From Arthrobacter sp. SLBN-112 (lineage in GTDB: Bacteria; Actinomycetota; Actinomycetes; Actinomycetales; Micrococcaceae): a stretch of DNA of 64,000 bases. A program made the position numbers and the translations under genes. The notes beneath the pieces are model-generated. The model ran no database searches. It was given only the letters and a program-made list of their open reading frames with translations, and was not told the DNA's origin. The DNA lies in assembly GCF_030944625.1 (NCBI RefSeq), contig NZ_JAUSXY010000001.1, positions 3,596,001 to 3,660,000 of the forward strand, written 5' to 3'. This document shows positions 8,296-16,325 of this stretch, in pieces (the first letter of the stretch is position 1; each line of letters begins with the position of its first letter).

Positions 8296-9211
8296 CCGCG
8301 GGGCCGCTGAGCTCCACATGCTCGTGGCCGCCTGGTCCGGCGAAGAACTTGACGCCGACAACCCCGCCGGGAACGTGGACGCGCCAGACGTCGGGAGCTT
8401 CGGCACCGGCCCAGTGCCGGATGGCGACGGCGGCCGCGCAGGCGCCCGTGCCGCAGGACTGCGTCTCCCCCACCCCGCGCTCATGCACCCGCATGGTCAC
8501 CGATCCGACGCCGTCGTGCACAAGGGGCTCCGCCGGAACCACGAATTCCACGTTGGTTCCGTTGGCCGGGACGGGGTCGACTTTCGGCGCGGTGAAAAGA
8601 CGGGTGCCGGCAAGTTCGGCGAGCTCGGCGAGGGCCACCACGGTGTGGGGGTTTCCCATGCTCACGGACAAGGCCGGACGGGGAACTTCCAACCCGTCGG
8701 CAGCGACCAGGGAATCCATGGCCTTGGCACTGGCTTCGCCGGGGAAAATGAACTCCCAGGGGCCCATGTCCACCGCGTAGTCGTTTCCGGTCCAGACCAC
8801 GGTCTTGACCCCGCCGCGCGTGCCAATGGCCAGTGACCCGCCGTCGGGCAGGTCGATCAGTCCCTCGGTGCGCAGGAAGTGGACGAAGACCCGGACACCG
8901 TTCCCGCACATTTCGGACAGCGAACCGTCCGCGTTGCGGTAATCCATGAACCATTCCGCGGCGGGGGTGTCCACGAGCAGTTCGCGGCCCTCGGGCAGGA
9001 AGCGGGAGGGTACGGCCCGGATCAGGCCGTCGGCGCCGATTCCCTGGTGCCGGTCGCACAGGGCCGCAGCCTGGTCGGCGTCAAAGCTGTGGGTGCCGTC
9101 GGGATCGGCCACCAGGACGAAGTCGTTGCCCGTGCCGTGCCCCTTGGAAAAGGAGAGGCCGCCCATGGCACGAAGGGCGGATCCGGACGTTTCGGCGGGG
9201 GTCGCATTCAT
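8267..9211 (-). CDS. dapF: Diaminopimelate epimerase
   Basis: DapF converts LL- to meso-diaminopimelate for lysine and peptidoglycan. It is cofactor-independent and uses two cysteines as acid and base; both are visible (SEMCGNGVRVF in the first half and QSCGTGACAAA near the end). The substrate-binding start GHGTGNDFVLV is also present. The start at 9211 (314 residues, MNATPAETSG) is chosen over longer options because upstream sequence is not conserved-looking; MGGLSFSKG slightly downstream is an alternative. It is the last gene of the recA-recX-miaB-miaA-dapF string, 44 bp after miaA. Confidence 0.93.
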   Translation of the reverse strand: MNATPAETSGSALRAMGGLSFSKGHGTGNDFVLVADPDGTHSFDADQAAALCDRHQGIGADGLIRAVPSRFLPEGRELLVDTPAAEWFMDYRNADGSLSEMCGNGVRVFVHFLRTEGLIDLPDGGSLAIGTRGGVKTVVWTGNDYAVDMGPWEFIFPGEASAKAMDSLVAADGLEVPRPALSVSMGNPHTVVALAELAELAGTRLFTAPKVDPVPANGTNVEFVVPAEPLVHDGVGSVTMRVHERGVGETQSCGTGACAAAVAIRHWAGAEAPDVWRVHVPGGVVGVKFFAGPGGHEHVELSGPAVIVASGTLS

Positions 9212-9255
9212 GGTCCCAAGCGTAGCGGCGGATGCCACTGCCACTGAAACCGCGG

Positions 9256-10152
9256 TTACCTGCAGAGCCGCGCAGCCTTGCCGGGAAGTTCCGGATCCTG
9301 CCAGTCCAGCCATGTGATGCGGGGGTCGGCGCGGAACCACGTGAGCTGGCGGCGGGCAAACTGCCGGGTGGCCACGATGGTTTCCTCCGCAGCGTCCGCC
9401 ACGGTTGAGGCACCGTCGACGACCCGCAGGAATTGCGCATAGCCAAGGGCGCGGGAGGCTGTCTTCCCGCTCCGCAGGCCCTGGGCGTCGAGCCTCCTGA
9501 CTTCTGCCAGCAGGCCGGCGTCGACCATCCGGTGCACCCGGGCTGCCAGGCGCTCCCGCAGGACGTCACGGTCCACGCTGAGGCCCACCTGGACGGCCGG
9601 CTGGTGGTACTCCCGGCGGGGCATGAAGGAGCTGAAAGGCCGTCCGGTGAGTTCATGGACTTCCAGGGCGCGGATGATCCGCCGGGCGTCGGAGAGCCGC
9701 TCCGCGGACACCGGATCCACGGCCCGGAGCCTTGCCAGGAGTTCTGCCGTGCCACGTTCCGCGTGTTCCGCCTCAAGCCGTGCGCGCAACGAGGGGTCCG
9801 TGCCGGGGAACTCCAGCACGTCCAGTGCAGCCCGTACGTACAGCCCCGAGCCGCCGGCCAGGACGGCCCTCTTGCCGCGGGCGTGGATATCAGCGATAAC
9901 GCCCCGGGCCTGCTCCTGGAACTCGGAGACACTCGCTTCCTGGGTGACGTCCATGATGTCCAGGAGGTGGTGCGGTATGCCCCTGCGCTCGGCGACGGAG
10001 ATCTTTGCCGTGCCGATGTCCATGCCCCGGTAGAACTGCATGGCATCTGCGTTGATGACCTCTCCGTTCAGTTCCAGGGCAAGGTTGACGGCAAGATCGG
10101 ACTTGCCGGAGCCGGTGGGACCGACGACGGCGATGACGGGCCGGGCAACCAC
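9256..10152 (-). CDS. miaA: tRNA dimethylallyltransferase
   Basis: MiaA adds a dimethylallyl group to N6 of adenosine 37 in tRNAs that read codons beginning with U. The P-loop ([13 protein letters not shown], near residue 8), the [15 protein letters not shown] motif and PHHLLDI are all present, and the 298-residue length is normal. The start is GTG, three bases after the miaB stop, so the two act as one unit. MiaB (just upstream) thiomethylates the product of MiaA, making this a consecutive-step gene pair. Confidence 0.95.
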   Translation of the reverse strand: MVARPVIAVVGPTGSGKSDLAVNLALELNGEVINADAMQFYRGMDIGTAKISVAERRGIPHHLLDIMDVTQEASVSEFQEQARGVIADIHARGKRAVLAGGSGLYVRAALDVLEFPGTDPSLRARLEAEHAERGTAELLARLRAVDPVSAERLSDARRIIRALEVHELTGRPFSSFMPRREYHQPAVQVGLSVDRDVLRERLAARVHRMVDAGLLAEVRRLDAQGLRSGKTASRALGYAQFLRVVDGASTVADAAEETIVATRQFARRQLTWFRADPRITWLDWQDPELPGKAARLCR

Positions 10153-10155
10153 CGG

Positions 10156-11712
10156 TCAGCGGGTACGCAGCGGCAGCGAGGGCATGCCCAGGGAGACACC
10201 CTTTGGGCCCGCTCCGCTCCCGGGCACCGGCGCTCCGCAGGAGTCGGCCTGCGACCGGTCCCAGGCGTCACCGGCGCGCGACCTGCGCAGGCTGTAGTCC
10301 TGGGGCGTGGGGTCGGCCACCAGGTGGAAGGCAGCGGCTTCGGTGATGGTGACGGTTACGAGGTCGCCGGGCCTGGGGGCTGGTGCGCCTTCCGGAACCG
10401 AGAAATGCACCAGCCTCTGGTCCCGGGACCGGCCGGACAGCCGGTGCGTTTCCTCCGACTTGCGGCCCGACTGGGCGGTGACCATGACTTCCAGACGGCG
10501 GCCGAGCTGCTTCCGGTTTTCCTCGGCAGCGATCCTGTCCTGCAGCGCGGTGAGCCGTTCGAACCTTTCCTGGACCACTGCCTTGGGCAGTTGGTCCGGC
10601 AGGTCCGCGGCAGGGGTCCCGGGCCGCTTGGAGTACTGGAAGGTGAAGGCGGTGGCAAAGCGCGACTTCTCCACAACGTCGAGCGTGGCCTGGAAATCCG
10701 CTTCGGTCTCGCCGGGGAAGCCGACGATGATGTCGGTGGAGATGGCGGCGTCCGGGATCTTGTCCCGGACCTTGTCCAGGATGCCGAGGAACTTGGTGGA
10801 CCGGTAGGACCGCTTCATGGCCTTCAGGATGCTGTCCGAGCCCGACTGCAGCGGCATGTGCAGCTGGGGCATGACATTGGGCGTTTCGGCCATGGCCTCG
10901 ATGACGTCGTCGGTAAACGCCGCCGGGTGGGGGCTGGTGAAACGGACCCGTTCGAGTCCTTCGATTTCGCCGCAGGCGCGGAGGAGTTTGGAGAAGGCCT
11001 GACGGTCGCCGAATTCCACCCCGTAGGAGTTGACGTTCTGGCCGAGCAGCGTGACTTCGATGGCGCCGTCGTCCACGAGGGCCTGGATTTCAGCGAGGAT
11101 CTCGCCCGGGCGGCGGTCCTTTTCCTTGCCCCGCAGCGCAGGCACGATGCAGAACGTGCAGGTGTTGTTGCAGCCAACGGAGATGGACACCCAGCCGGAG
11201 TACACGGAGTCGCGCTTGGTGGGGAGCGTGGACGGAAACACGTCCAGGGATTCCAGGATCTCCAGCTGTGCCTCGTTGTTGTGCCGGGCCCGGTCAAGCA
11301 GGGCCGGGAGCGCACCAACGTTGTGGGTGCCGAAGACGGCATCAACCCACGGCGCCTTCTTGAGGATGGTTTCCCGGTCCTTCTGGGCCAGGCATCCGCC
11401 CACGGCGATCTGCATCCCGGGGTTCGCCGCCTTGACCGGAGCCAGGATACCGAGGTTGCCGTACAACTTGTTGTCCGCGTTCTCCCGCACGGCGCAGGTG
11501 TTGAACACCACGACGTCGGCTTGCTCGCCTTCCGCGGGAACGTAGCCGGCGTCCTCAAGGAGTCCCGCCATCCGCTCCGAGTCGTGGACGTTCATCTGGC
11601 AACCGAAAGTCCGTACCTGGTAGGTCCGCGGCTGGGTTCCGGGCTGCGGAGCCGTCCCGGGTTCGACGGAAGGGGTGGCACCGGAATGGGGGGAAGGAAT
11701 GGTCAAGCTCAC
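10156..11712 (-). CDS. miaB: tRNA-2-methylthio-N6-dimethylallyladenosine synthase
   Basis: A radical-SAM methylthiotransferase acting on i6A37 of tRNA after MiaA. The N-terminal domain binds one iron-sulphur cluster (cysteines in [16 protein letters not shown] and GGCLAQK). The radical-SAM cluster motif is [11 protein letters not shown], and a C-terminal TRAM domain ends near [11 protein letters not shown]. The 518 residues include a non-conserved proline-rich N-terminus and a 40-residue C-terminal tail. Start GTG at 11712, three bases after recX. The spacing of three bases repeats at the recA/recX, recX/miaB and miaB/miaA junctions. Confidence 0.95.
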   Translation of the reverse strand: MSLTIPSPHSGATPSVEPGTAPQPGTQPRTYQVRTFGCQMNVHDSERMAGLLEDAGYVPAEGEQADVVVFNTCAVRENADNKLYGNLGILAPVKAANPGMQIAVGGCLAQKDRETILKKAPWVDAVFGTHNVGALPALLDRARHNNEAQLEILESLDVFPSTLPTKRDSVYSGWVSISVGCNNTCTFCIVPALRGKEKDRRPGEILAEIQALVDDGAIEVTLLGQNVNSYGVEFGDRQAFSKLLRACGEIEGLERVRFTSPHPAAFTDDVIEAMAETPNVMPQLHMPLQSGSDSILKAMKRSYRSTKFLGILDKVRDKIPDAAISTDIIVGFPGETEADFQATLDVVEKSRFATAFTFQYSKRPGTPAADLPDQLPKAVVQERFERLTALQDRIAAEENRKQLGRRLEVMVTAQSGRKSEETHRLSGRSRDQRLVHFSVPEGAPAPRPGDLVTVTITEAAAFHLVADPTPQDYSLRRSRAGDAWDRSQADSCGAPVPGSGAGPKGVSLGMPSLPLRTR

Positions 11713-11715
11713 CCG

Positions 11716-12372
11716 TTAAGGGTACCGGCTCTGGGGCGGGCCACCGTCGGAATCCTGGATGGAGCTGAGCACCTCATTGACGATCCGGAACGCTTGGGAG
11801 GGCTGGTAGCCCTTCCGGGCCAGCATGGACGCCAGCCGGCGGACTGCTTTATCCCGTTCCGCCGGGTCCGACAGGTTTGATCCGGGGCGAAGCTTGCGCT
11901 CCACCAGGGTCCTGGCGGCCGCTTCCTCGTCGGCGTCCGTCAATTGCTCCAATGCCGCAGCTGCGGTTTCGGGGTCGATGCCCTTCTCCGACAGCTCGCG
12001 GCGGAGGGCACCCTTGGCGAGCTTGCGGGACTGGGAGCGGCTCCTGACCCACATGTCGGCGAATTCGGCGTCATCAATCAGGCGGACTTCCTGGAATTTG
12101 TCCAGCACCGCCTCGGCGACGTGTTCCGGGATGTTCCGTTCGGCCAGTTTCCGGGCAAGTTGCAGCCTGCTCTTGGGCGAGGCTGTCAGTTGCCGATAGA
12201 CGATGGCCGTGGCCACGCCGGCGGGATCCGGCTCGGCATCCTCGGCCTGGGGGTCGCCCGGGACGGCGGCCCGCTCCGCTGCCCCGGGGACAGTGTTGGT
12301 GGAGCGGCGCCGCCGGGAACCGGCTTTGGGTGACCGAGCTTCAGGAGGGTATGCCTCGGGAGACCAGGTCAA
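11716..12372 (-). CDS. recX: Recombination regulator RecX
   Basis: RecX caps RecA filaments and limits RecA activity. The protein (218 residues) has the RecX helical repeats, recognisable in LTASPKSRLQLARKLAERNIPEHVAEAVLDKF..LIDDAEFA and in the second and third repeats (GALRRELSEKGID, AVRRLASMLARKGYQ). The first 55 residues are poorly conserved. The start is uncertain: the frame opens with TTG three bases after the recA stop, without an obvious ribosome site, so translation may be coupled to recA. Its place right after recA is typical and means it shares the SOS promoter. Confidence 0.88.
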   Translation of the reverse strand: MTWSPEAYPPEARSPKAGSRRRRSTNTVPGAAERAAVPGDPQAEDAEPDPAGVATAIVYRQLTASPKSRLQLARKLAERNIPEHVAEAVLDKFQEVRLIDDAEFADMWVRSRSQSRKLAKGALRRELSEKGIDPETAAAALEQLTDADEEAAARTLVERKLRPGSNLSDPAERDKAVRRLASMLARKGYQPSQAFRIVNEVLSSIQDSDGGPPQSRYP

Positions 12373-12375
12373 GGG

Positions 12376-13488
12376 CTAGAACCCGTCGACGGCTTTCAGC
12401 TTCGGCGTGTCCTTGGACTCGTCCTCAGCCGGCTTCACGCCCACGCCGAGCTTCTCCTTGATGAGGCGCTCCAGTTCGGCGGCGAGCTCGGGGTTGTCGC
12501 GGAGGAACCGGCGCGAGTTCTCCATGCCCTGGCCCAGCTGGTCGCCGTCGTACGTGAACCAGGAGCCGGACTTCTTGATGATGCCGTGCTCGACGCCCAT
12601 GTCGATGATTCCGCCTTCACGGGAGATCCCCTGGCCGTAGATTATGTCGAACTCGGCGACCTTGAAGGGCGGGGCCATCTTGTTTTTGACGATCTTGGCC
12701 TTGGTCCGGTTGCCGACCGAGTCGGCGCCTTCCTTCAGGGTCTGGATGCGCCGGACGTCGATGCGGACCGATGCGTAGAACTTCAGCGCCTTACCACCGG
12801 TGGTGGTTTCAGGGGAACCGAAGAACACACCGATTTTTTCACGAAGCTGGTTGATGAAGATGGCGGTGGTCTTGGTCTGGCTCAGGCGGCCGGTAATTTT
12901 ACGCAGCGCCTGGCTCATGAGCCGTGCCTGGAGGCCGACGTGGCTGTCGCCCATGTCGCCCTCGATTTCAGCCCGCGGAACCAGTGCGGCGACGGAGTCG
13001 ATGACGACGATGTCCAGCGAGCCGGAACCCACCAGCATGTCCATGATTTCCAGGGCCTGCTCACCGGTATCCGGCTGCGAGACCAGGAGGGCGTCGGTGT
13101 CCACGCCGAGCTTCGCGGCGTAGTCCGGATCCAGGGCGTGCTCGGCGTCGATGAAGGCCGCGATGCCGCCCAGCCGCTGGGCGTTGGCCACCGCGTGCAG
13201 TGCCACGGTGGTCTTACCGGATGATTCCGGCCCGTAGATCTCCACCACACGACCACGGGGCAACCCGCCAATGCCGAGTGCGACGTCCAGTGCGATGGAC
13301 CCGGTGGGAATGACTTCGATGGGGGCACGGACTTCGTCGCCCAGGCGCATCACCGAGCCCTTGCCGAACTGCTTGTCAATCTGGGCAAGTGCTGCTTCCA
13401 GCGCTTTTGCACGATCCGGGGCTGCCGCCATGGTTGACACCTCTAATGCTTTCTCGATGGTGGCCTCTGCGGCCGTCTTGTTGGTCAT
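12376..13488 (-). CDS. recA: Recombinase RecA
   Basis: RecA forms filaments on single-stranded DNA, catalyses strand exchange and triggers LexA self-cleavage. Motifs: Walker A (GPESSGKTT), Walker B ([12 protein letters not shown]), the L2 loop ([17 protein letters not shown]) and the C-terminal domain ending in an acidic tail. The frame gives 370 residues from 13488; a second ATG 20 codons in ([11 protein letters not shown]) gives 351 residues, closer to the family's usual N-terminus, and the start remains open. No intein is present. A LexA box lies 85 bp before the longer start. Confidence 0.98.
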   Translation of the reverse strand: MTNKTAAEATIEKALEVSTMAAAPDRAKALEAALAQIDKQFGKGSVMRLGDEVRAPIEVIPTGSIALDVALGIGGLPRGRVVEIYGPESSGKTTVALHAVANAQRLGGIAAFIDAEHALDPDYAAKLGVDTDALLVSQPDTGEQALEIMDMLVGSGSLDIVVIDSVAALVPRAEIEGDMGDSHVGLQARLMSQALRKITGRLSQTKTTAIFINQLREKIGVFFGSPETTTGGKALKFYASVRIDVRRIQTLKEGADSVGNRTKAKIVKNKMAPPFKVAEFDIIYGQGISREGGIIDMGVEHGIIKKSGSWFTYDGDQLGQGMENSRRFLRDNPELAAELERLIKEKLGVGVKPAEDESKDTPKLKAVDGF

Positions 13489-13572
13489 CTCTGACGCTAA
13501 GGGGACCCACTGACATTCCGGCCTCAGGACATCGGCTATGTGGATAAACCCAATAGAAAAAGCATAGCGTTA

Positions 13573-13590
13573 TCCGAACAGGTATTCGAA
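13573..13590. promoter_or_regulatory. LexA box upstream of recA
   Basis: TCCGAACAGGTATTCGAA (GAAC-N4-ATTC) lies between recA and the DUF3046 gene. On the minus strand it is followed by the -10-like TATGCT (13561-13566), so a bound repressor would cover the -35 region of recA. Its right half is identical to the boxes at 2607 and 22509. Confidence 0.8.
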
Positions 13591-13673
13591 GAGGAAGGTG
13601 TCGCGGCGTGTCAGGCAAGGGATCGTCGGGACGGCCCCCGCAACCCGGCCGAAGAGCCGGCCCTGCGGAAGAG

Positions 13674-13898
13674 TCAGTCGCGGCGGGGGGCTATGTCCCG
13701 GCCGAGGCGGCGCTCCGCCGGCACGTCCTGGAGGTCGCAGACTGCAAGCCAGACCTTGCGCGGCTCCACCCCGGCAGCCAATGCCTGGTCGGCGGTGCGG
13801 CCGCCAACCCCGGCAAGGACCAGGGTACTGCTCAGCACTCGGGAGTAGCCCGCACCGAACTCATCATCCATGAGCCGCCAGTAGTCGCTGATTCGCAT
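13674..13898 (-). CDS. DUF3046 family small protein upstream of recA
   Basis: A 74-residue protein (MRISDYWRLMDDEFGAGY.., with GGRTADQALAAGVEPRKVWLAVCDLQDVP) that matches the DUF3046 pattern: an aromatic start, GGRTA..AL..GV.PR.VW.A.C, then DVP. DUF3046 genes usually sit just before recA in actinobacteria, as here (185 bp upstream, same strand). A GAGAGGA ribosome site precedes the ATG. The function is unknown. Because the recA LexA box lies after this gene, it is probably not itself SOS-controlled, though read-through into recA is possible. Confidence 0.85.
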   Translation of the reverse strand: MRISDYWRLMDDEFGAGYSRVLSSTLVLAGVGGRTADQALAAGVEPRKVWLAVCDLQDVPAERRLGRDIAPRRD

Positions 13899-13939
13899 CG
13901 GTAAATCCTCTCATGATTGGGGACCCTAGAATTGTTGCC

Positions 13940-14470
13940 ATGAGCAACTCCCCCGATGGCACGCCACCAGATGCCGCAGTTGAGGCTGCCGCCGACACAG
14001 CCCTGCAGAACGTCGAGCACCAGATCAGTCTTTTTTGGCGGCGGGCCCGGGCCATCTCGAACCAGCTCTCCCGGGAGGTGCACCCGGACATGGAGCCTGC
14101 CGCGTACGGGCTGCTGACGGTGATCCGCCGGGAGGGGCCCATCCGGCTGACCGAACTGGCAATGAACATCGGGGTGGGAAAGCCCTCCGTCAGCCGCCAG
14201 ATCGCGTTCCTTGAAGGCCTGGGACTGGTTTCGAAGGAAGCCGATCCGCTGGACCGGCGGGCGCAGTCCATTCGGCTCACGCCCAAGGGGGAGGAAAAGA
14301 TGCACCAGGTCCAGGACGCCCGGCGCCAGGTCTTCCAGGAACGGCTCCGGGAATGGCCGGTAGAGGACCTGCAGGAGCTGGCCCGCTACATGGCCAAGCT
14401 GAACTCCACCTACGAGCCTGACGGGTTTCCCAAGGAAGCACCGGGCGCATCTCCTGCACAGGAGAACTAA
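13940..14470 (+). CDS. MarR family transcriptional regulator
   Basis: A 176-residue winged-helix regulator. The MarR core runs from ISLFWRRARAIS through the recognition helix region LTELAMNIGVGKPSVSRQI and the wing (DPLDRRAQSIRLTPKGEE) to a C-terminal dimerisation helix. I chose the ATG at 13940 (MSNSPDG): a -10-like TAGAAT (13927-13932) ends seven bases upstream, as in leaderless transcripts, which makes the in-frame start at 13913 unlikely. It is divergent from the DUF3046 gene with only 41 bp between them. A strong terminator follows. Its target genes are not evident; no drug exporter is adjacent. Confidence 0.88.
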   Translation: MSNSPDGTPPDAAVEAAADTALQNVEHQISLFWRRARAISNQLSREVHPDMEPAAYGLLTVIRREGPIRLTELAMNIGVGKPSVSRQIAFLEGLGLVSKEADPLDRRAQSIRLTPKGEEKMHQVQDARRQVFQERLREWPVEDLQELARYMAKLNSTYEPDGFPKEAPGASPAQEN

Positions 14471-14484
14471 CCGCCTGGGCACAA

Positions 14485-14518
14485 GGAAGCCCCCGGCAGT
14501 GCCGGGGGCTTCCTTTTT
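14485..14518. terminator. Rho-independent terminator after the MarR gene
   Basis: Fourteen-base perfect arms (GGAAGCCCCCGGCA / TGCCGGGGGCTTCC) around a very tight loop, followed by TTTTT on the plus strand. It ends the MarR transcript. The minus strand also has a T-containing tail (TTCCTTGTG), so it may also stop transcription of the convergent regulator at 14549. Confidence 0.9.
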
Positions 14519-14548
14519 CCACGGCCCACCAAATGGTGGGGGCTGCCC

Positions 14549-15001
14549 TTAACGGGCGCCGGAGAGAAGGCCTGTGGAGAGTTCGTCGTTCAGTTCAGCG
14601 TTGAGGTCGCGTTCCAGGTCACGGCCGTAACGCTGGGAGAATTCCTGCGGTACGGTGTCAGGAACTGCTACGCCCTCGGCTACCGCCACCCGGTCGCTGA
14701 CCTCCCGAAGCATGCTGGACAGCGGAACGTCCAACGCCGAGCAAATGGAGGACAGGAGCTCTGATGAGGCTTCCTTCTGGCCGCGCTCCACTTCGCTGAG
14801 ATATCCCAGGGAAACACGGGCGCTGTGCGAAACTTCACGGAGCGTACGCCCCTGACGCTGGCGGACATCGCGCAGCACATCACCGATTTCGTGACGAAGT
14901 ACCACCATCTTGCGCTCCTTCTGTTCGCTCTTAGCCTGTTCGGCGAGGCCCACATCCTTCCAGCGGACAACGCCGTTTACGGATACGGGCTGCTTTACCA
15001 T
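14549..15001 (-). CDS. XRE-family regulator, ClgR-like
   Basis: A helix-turn-helix protein whose core ([55 protein letters not shown]) closely follows the actinobacterial ClgR pattern. ClgR activates clp protease and other stress genes in Streptomyces, Corynebacterium and Mycobacterium. The C-terminal tail ends LLSGAR, ending in Ala-Arg rather than the Ala-Ala Clp degron of some ClgR proteins. From 15001 the protein has 150 residues; an ATG at 14908, preceded by AAGGAG, gives 119 and starts right at the conserved core. I list the longer form because its N-terminus ([13 protein letters not shown]) looks like real protein. Confidence 0.8.
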   Translation of the reverse strand: MVKQPVSVNGVVRWKDVGLAEQAKSEQKERKMVVLRHEIGDVLRDVRQRQGRTLREVSHSARVSLGYLSEVERGQKEASSELLSSICSALDVPLSSMLREVSDRVAVAEGVAVPDTVPQEFSQRYGRDLERDLNAELNDELSTGLLSGAR

Positions 15002-15165
15002 CTGTATCGCCTTGCTCCCTCATTGGTCAGGTCCGCCGAAAGGGGACCGTCTGGTCGTTTCATCCTAGGCGCCTCCGCTCTCCGGAAGCGACACAATGTA
15101 ATAACTAATCGGTACCGGCTTTTGTTCCCGGCAACTTTACGTGCGGTAACTTGGGCGGGCAAGCG

Positions 15166-15645
15166 TCAGGCGGAGAGTGCCTCGAGGAGCCTTTCCAGGG
15201 CTGCCGCACACGCCTCGGCACGGATGTCGGGCCTGCTGCCGGTGAAGGAATATTCAAAAGCTGCTGTCCCGGCCGCGGTGGCGATTCCCACATAAACCCG
15301 CCCTACCGGTTTGCCGTCGTGCGCCTCCGGACCGGCCACCCCCGTGGTTGAAAGCCCGATATGGGCGCCGAGGACGTCGCGCGCTCCTGCTGCCATGGCC
15401 CGGGCGACGTCCGGATCAACGGAGCCGGCACGCGCCAGTAGCCCGGCGGGGACACGCAGCACCCCTTCCTTGACCGAGTTCTGGTAGGCCACGACTCCGC
15501 CCTGGAGCATGCCGGAGGCCCCGGGGGTATCGGCAAGCACAGCGGAGACCATGCCGGCGGTTAAGGACTCTGCGGTGGCAACGGTCAGTCCGGCGTCCAG
15601 CGCCTGCCGCACGGCCTGTCCGGCCAGATGGTGGAGGTTGCTCAC
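15166..15645 (-). CDS. CinA C-terminal domain protein (nicotinamide-nucleotide amidohydrolase family)
   Basis: A 159-residue protein with the CinA_C pattern: VATAESLTAGMVSAVLADTPGAS, GGVVAYQNSVKEGVLRV, ARAMAAGARDVLGAHIGLSTTGVAGPE and VGRVYVGIA. In Escherichia coli this domain alone (PncC) deamidates nicotinamide mononucleotide for NAD salvage. The N-terminal competence-related domain of full CinA is absent, as usual in actinobacteria. The GTG start overlaps the pgsA stop by 4 bp (GTGA). In this phylum it commonly sits between pgsA and the clgR-like regulator, as here. Confidence 0.9.
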   Translation of the reverse strand: MSNLHHLAGQAVRQALDAGLTVATAESLTAGMVSAVLADTPGASGMLQGGVVAYQNSVKEGVLRVPAGLLARAGSVDPDVARAMAAGARDVLGAHIGLSTTGVAGPEAHDGKPVGRVYVGIATAAGTAAFEYSFTGSRPDIRAEACAAALERLLEALSA

Positions 15646-16280
15646 GATTCCTGCCCTTTCGCCGTTCCTGCCTGCCGGCCCTTTGCGCGAAGGCGCAGTG
15701 CCTCGATGACATATTCGACGCCAGTCCACACCGTGATGGCCACCGCCGCCATCATGACGGCGAACGCCACCCACACCAGCCACGGCGCGAAGGCACCAAA
15801 AGGCAGGAGATAGAGGAAGATCGCCGCGGTCTGCACCACTGTCTTGAGCTTGCCGCCGCGGGAGGCGGGAATGACTCCATAGCGGATGACGAAGAATCGC
15901 AGAGCCGTGATCCCCCATTCCCGGACCAGGATCACCAACGTTGCCCACCACGGCAGTTCACCCAGCAGGGACAACATGACCAGGGCGGATCCGGTGAGCA
16001 GCTTGTCGGCGATGGGGTCGGCGATCTTGCCGAAGTCCGTGACGAGGTTCCGGCTCCTGGCGATATCGCCGTCGAGTTTGTCCGTGTAGATGGCGACGGC
16101 GAAAGCCGCCACCGCGGCCCAGCGCCACGGCCCGGCCTCGCTGTGCAGGCCGGGGGCGTCCGCCACGAGGAACCATACGAAGAACGGGACCAGCGCGATG
16201 CGGATCATGGTCAGGACATTGGGAAGGTTCCAGACCCCGGCACGGCGCGGGCCGGCGGCGGTGGCATCGGTGCTAGTCAC
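15642..16280 (-). CDS. pgsA: CDP-diacylglycerol-glycerol-3-phosphate 3-phosphatidyltransferase
   Basis: A membrane enzyme making phosphatidylglycerol phosphate, the committed step to phosphatidylglycerol and cardiolipin. The CDP-alcohol phosphatidyltransferase signature is clear (DKLDGDIARSRNLVTDFGKI..D), with its aspartates binding the metal and CDP group. It starts with NLPNVLTMIRI, typical of PgsA, and has about six membrane segments over 212 residues. The start is GTG. It overlaps the CinA-like gene by 4 bp and lies 45 bp after ftsK, so ftsK-pgsA-cinA are likely co-transcribed. Confidence 0.93.
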   Translation of the reverse strand: MTSTDATAAGPRRAGVWNLPNVLTMIRIALVPFFVWFLVADAPGLHSEAGPWRWAAVAAFAVAIYTDKLDGDIARSRNLVTDFGKIADPIADKLLTGSALVMLSLLGELPWWATLVILVREWGITALRFFVIRYGVIPASRGGKLKTVVQTAAIFLYLLPFGAFAPWLVWVAFAVMMAAVAITVWTGVEYVIEALRLRAKGRQAGTAKGQES

Positions 16281-16325
16281 ATTCCTAGGCTACCTTCCCG
16301 GGGCTGCCGCAACGCAGGCCCGGCC

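Noticed and set aside
9433..11880. An 815-codon open frame on the plus strand opposite miaA and miaB
   Set aside because: It is antisense to two clearly conserved genes, has low-complexity composition and no family motif; long antisense frames are normal at this GC content.
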